Origin: Xestospongia bergquistia
Lineage: Eukaryota; Porifera; Demospongiae; Haplosclerida; Petrosiidae
NCBI GenBank assembly: GCA_963965975.1
Contig: OZ014419.1
Coordinates: 2,268,701-2,332,700 of the forward strand
Direction of reading: 5' to 3'
Length of the DNA: 64,000 bases
Position numbers and translations under genes: made by a program. This document shows, piece by piece, positions 61,772 to 64,000 of the stretch (position 1 is the stretch's first letter; every line of letters begins with the position of its first letter). Under the pieces are notes generated by a model. It saw only the letters and a program-made list of their open reading frames with translations, searched no databases and had not been told where the DNA came from.

Positions 61772-62236
61772 GCGGCTTAATTTGACTCAACACGGGGAAC
61801 CTCACCAGGTCCGGACATGGGAAGGATTGACAGATCGAGAGCTCTTTCTTGATTCTATGGGTGGTGGTGCATGGCCGTTCTTAGTTGGTGGAGTGATTTG
61901 TCTGGTTGATTCCGTTAACGAACGAGACCTTAACCTGCTAACTAGTCGTGCCGTTTCCGAACGGCGGGCGTCGCGTCCGCGTCGGGGTAGCTGTGATACG
62001 GTTCCTTGTCGGCGGCCGTCGTCCCGGCTCGCAGCCAGGCGACTTCTTAGAGGGACACTCGGCGTTTCAGCCGGGGGAGGAGTGAGGCAATAACAGGTCT
62101 GTGATGCCCTTAGATGTTCTGGGCCGCACGCGCGCTACACTGACGGAGGCAGCGAGCGTGTCCTTCGCCGGGAGGTGCGGGCAATCTTGCGAGTCTCCGT
62201 CGTGCTGGGGATAGATGGTTGCAATTGTCGATCTTG

Positions 62237-62275
<39 letters not shown>

Positions 62276-62280
62276 CTGAT

Positions 62281-62328
<48 letters not shown>

Positions 62329-62413
62329 CGGTTTAGTGAGAACTTCGGATTGGAGCCTTGGCGTCCGGCGACGGTCGCCCGGGAGTTTCCGAGAAGTCGT
62401 TCTAATTGCGTCG

Positions 62414-62473
<60 letters not shown>
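60484..62473 (+). rRNA. 18S ribosomal RNA
   Basis: Starts at tacctggttgatcctgccag and ends at the universal ggtgaacctgcggaaggatc plus atta. Internal landmarks are intact: gtgccagcagccgcggtaat, aattgacggaagggcacc, gtacacaccgcccgtc. The length, about 1990 nt, exceeds the usual animal 1.8 kb; the extra bases sit in GC-rich expansion segments, mainly the V4 region (about 61140-61330) and a V7-like region (about 61950-62065). No intron or frameshifting insertion interrupts the conserved core, so it looks functional. Confidence 0.97.
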
Positions 62474-62683
62474 CCGGTGTACGTTCGGGACGCGTTTTGG
62501 CGTTTCGTTCTCTGTCGGTTCGGTCGGTAGTTGTTGTGTAACCGATCGAGTGTGCACGATGGCTCGCCCGCTCGTTTGGGCACTTCTTCGCGAACGTGAA
62601 GGGGGTGCCCCGGGCGTTTTGTCGAGCTGATTTTTTGTCCTTTCTGATGTCTGTCCCTAGTCTTGATAAAAAGGTATGGAAGC
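62474..62683 (+). other. Internal transcribed spacer 1
   Basis: About 210 bp between the 18S 3' end and the 5.8S start, GC-rich and non-conserved as expected. Confidence 0.9.
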
Positions 62684-62846
62684 ACAACTTCCAACGGTGG
62701 ATCCCTTGGCTCGCGCGTCGATGAAGACCGTAGCAAAGCGCGACAGTGTGTTGTGAATTGCAGAATTCAGTGAATCATCGAATTGTCGAACGCACATTGC
62801 GCCTTGCCGGCTCTCCGGCGAGGCACGTTCGGCTGAGGGCCGTTGA
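62684..62846 (+). rRNA. 5.8S ribosomal RNA
   Basis: Starts near acaacttccaacggtggatc and contains the conserved cgatgaagaccgtagc, gaattgcagaattcagtg and gaacgcacattgcgcc. About 163 nt, normal length; both ends are good to a few bases. Confidence 0.93.
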
Positions 62847-63057
62847 AATTGCCTGTAGCAATAGACTCTCGACATAGCTGCCAGCAGAGGAGAGAGTCGA
62901 CAGTTGGTCGAGGGCCCTTCGCTTCCTAAAGAAGTCATTGAGGCACCTCCAGTGTGAGTTGGCGTGAGGTAGTCGTGCACAGTTGCGGGAAGTTATAGCC
63001 AGCGGTTGCAGGCGCACATTTCCCCGAAAACTGGGCACGGTGTCATAAACTTACATG
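62847..63057 (+). other. Internal transcribed spacer 2
   Basis: About 210 bp between 5.8S and 28S. Short for an animal ITS2 but intact. Confidence 0.88.
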
Positions 63058-64000
63058 CGGCCTCAGATCGAGCGAGAGCTACCCGCTGAACTTAAGCATA
63101 TCAATAAGCGGAGGAAGAGAAACCAACTGGGATTCCCTCAGTAACGGCGAGCGAAGTGGGAAGATCGTGCCCAGGTCTGAAATCTCCGGCCTGACCCAAG
63201 TGCGGCCGGCGAATTGTGGTCTGGAGAGCTGGACTGTCCCGAAGTCACCGGTCCTTTTGGGGCCCGAAGTCGACTTGGAACGGCGTGCCGGAGAGGGTGA
63301 GAGCCCCGTAGGCGCCCAGAAACCTGGATCGGCGGGACGAGGGTCCGGACTCGTTGAGTCGGGTTGTTTGAGATTGCAGCCCCAATCGGGTGGTAGACTC
63401 CATCCAAGGCTGAATACGTGCGCGAGTCCGATAGCGGACAAGTACCGTGAGGGAAAGGTGAAAAGCACTTTGAAGAGAGAGTTCAAGAGACCGTGAAACC
63501 GTTGGGAGGGAAGCTCGGGGTGTCGAGGCGGTCTGTGGGTCTGCGAGTTCATCGGTCCGTGGTGGCGACGGCCCTTGAGTGGGTCTGTGACTTCGACGGC
63601 CGTGCATTGTCGCGTCCCTGCGGTGACCGTCAGCATCGGAGTAGCCCGTGGCGGAGAATGGTCGGCCGGGTAGGTAATCTCGGAGGCAATTGCACTCAGA
63701 GGGACCTATAGCCGGTCCGATTCGGGCGTCGTGGCTTTTCCGTGGTGTGTCTGGGGCGACATTTCGTCCGAGGTTGTGAGGTGCGGGCCGTCACCATTGC
63801 TGTGACGGTTCGGGCTGTTTCCCGTTGGAAGGGTCTCTGGCGAGGTTTGCGACCGGGTGCTGAGTGTTCTCAGGGATGTTCAGCGTTCGGCGTGTCCTCC
63901 TTGACTGGCACTTCGACAGGATTTGTCCGCGTTCCGTACCCAGGTTGCTGGCGTGGAGTCGGCACCCCGTGCCCCGTCTTGAAACACGGACCAAGGAGTG
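63058..64000 (+). rRNA. 28S ribosomal RNA, 5' part
   Basis: Begins at the typical cctcagatcgagcgagag, then ctacccgctgaacttaagca and cggaggaagagaaaccaact. It continues through the D1-D2 region to gaaacacggaccaaggagt at the window end, where it is cut. No insertion seen in this part. Confidence 0.95.

Noticed and set aside
59422-63994. Many open frames of 70-185 codons within the rDNA
   Set aside because: They lie across 18S, ITS, 5.8S, 28S and spacer repeats; open frames are expected by chance in GC-rich DNA.

Overview
The window is animal nuclear DNA, most probably from a sponge. It is AT-rich, packed with short (about 45-60 nt) GT-AG introns, carries animal-type genes (Id-like HLH, SUN-domain SUCO, calcium-channel alpha2delta/CACHD1, death domain, Ig/FN3 receptors) and ends in a eukaryotic rDNA unit. 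The Ig/FN3 receptor style and the death-domain sequence resemble demosponge families, but class and species cannot be fixed from the sequence alone. Gene models below were built by hand from splice sites and reading phase; exon ends may be off by a base or two.

Layout. 1-790 (+): 3' end of a WD40 gene, tail-to-tail with a CYTH-domain gene (830-1621, -). 1798-5478 (-): a death domain / coiled coil / filamin / NHL protein. 5640-12665 (+): an 18-exon alpha2delta/CACHD1-like gene that shares a 161-bp divergent promoter with it and holds a 1.1-kb minisatellite in one intron. 13600-35668 (-): a SUCO/SLP1-type SUN-domain gene with very large introns; a complete Id-like HLH gene (18381-19041, +) lies inside one of them on the other strand. 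36129-39486 (+): a coiled-coil protein with a Rab11-FIP-like end, divergent from SUCO.

39.8-55.4 kb is a receptor cluster: two intact Ig/FN3 single-pass receptor genes (43851-46357 and 48791-50475, +), a broken inverted paralog (50893-54690, -), a decayed copy (39790-40515, +), smaller scraps, an intronless kelch gene (41134-42120, +) and a decayed duplicate of that gene's upstream region (46.7-47.3 kb). A short inverted-repeat element with an 8-bp target duplication sits at 42608-42788. This cluster looks like a recently duplicating and decaying family and is the most interesting part of the window.

54.7-59.19 kb is gene-poor, with duplicated exon relics, a long CA microsatellite and a decayed LINE reverse transcriptase. 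At about 59190 the composition switches sharply to GC-rich rDNA: five 112-bp spacer subrepeats, external spacer, 18S (unusually long, about 1.99 kb), ITS1, 5.8S, ITS2 and the first 0.94 kb of 28S, cut by the window end. Open reading frames inside the rDNA are spurious.
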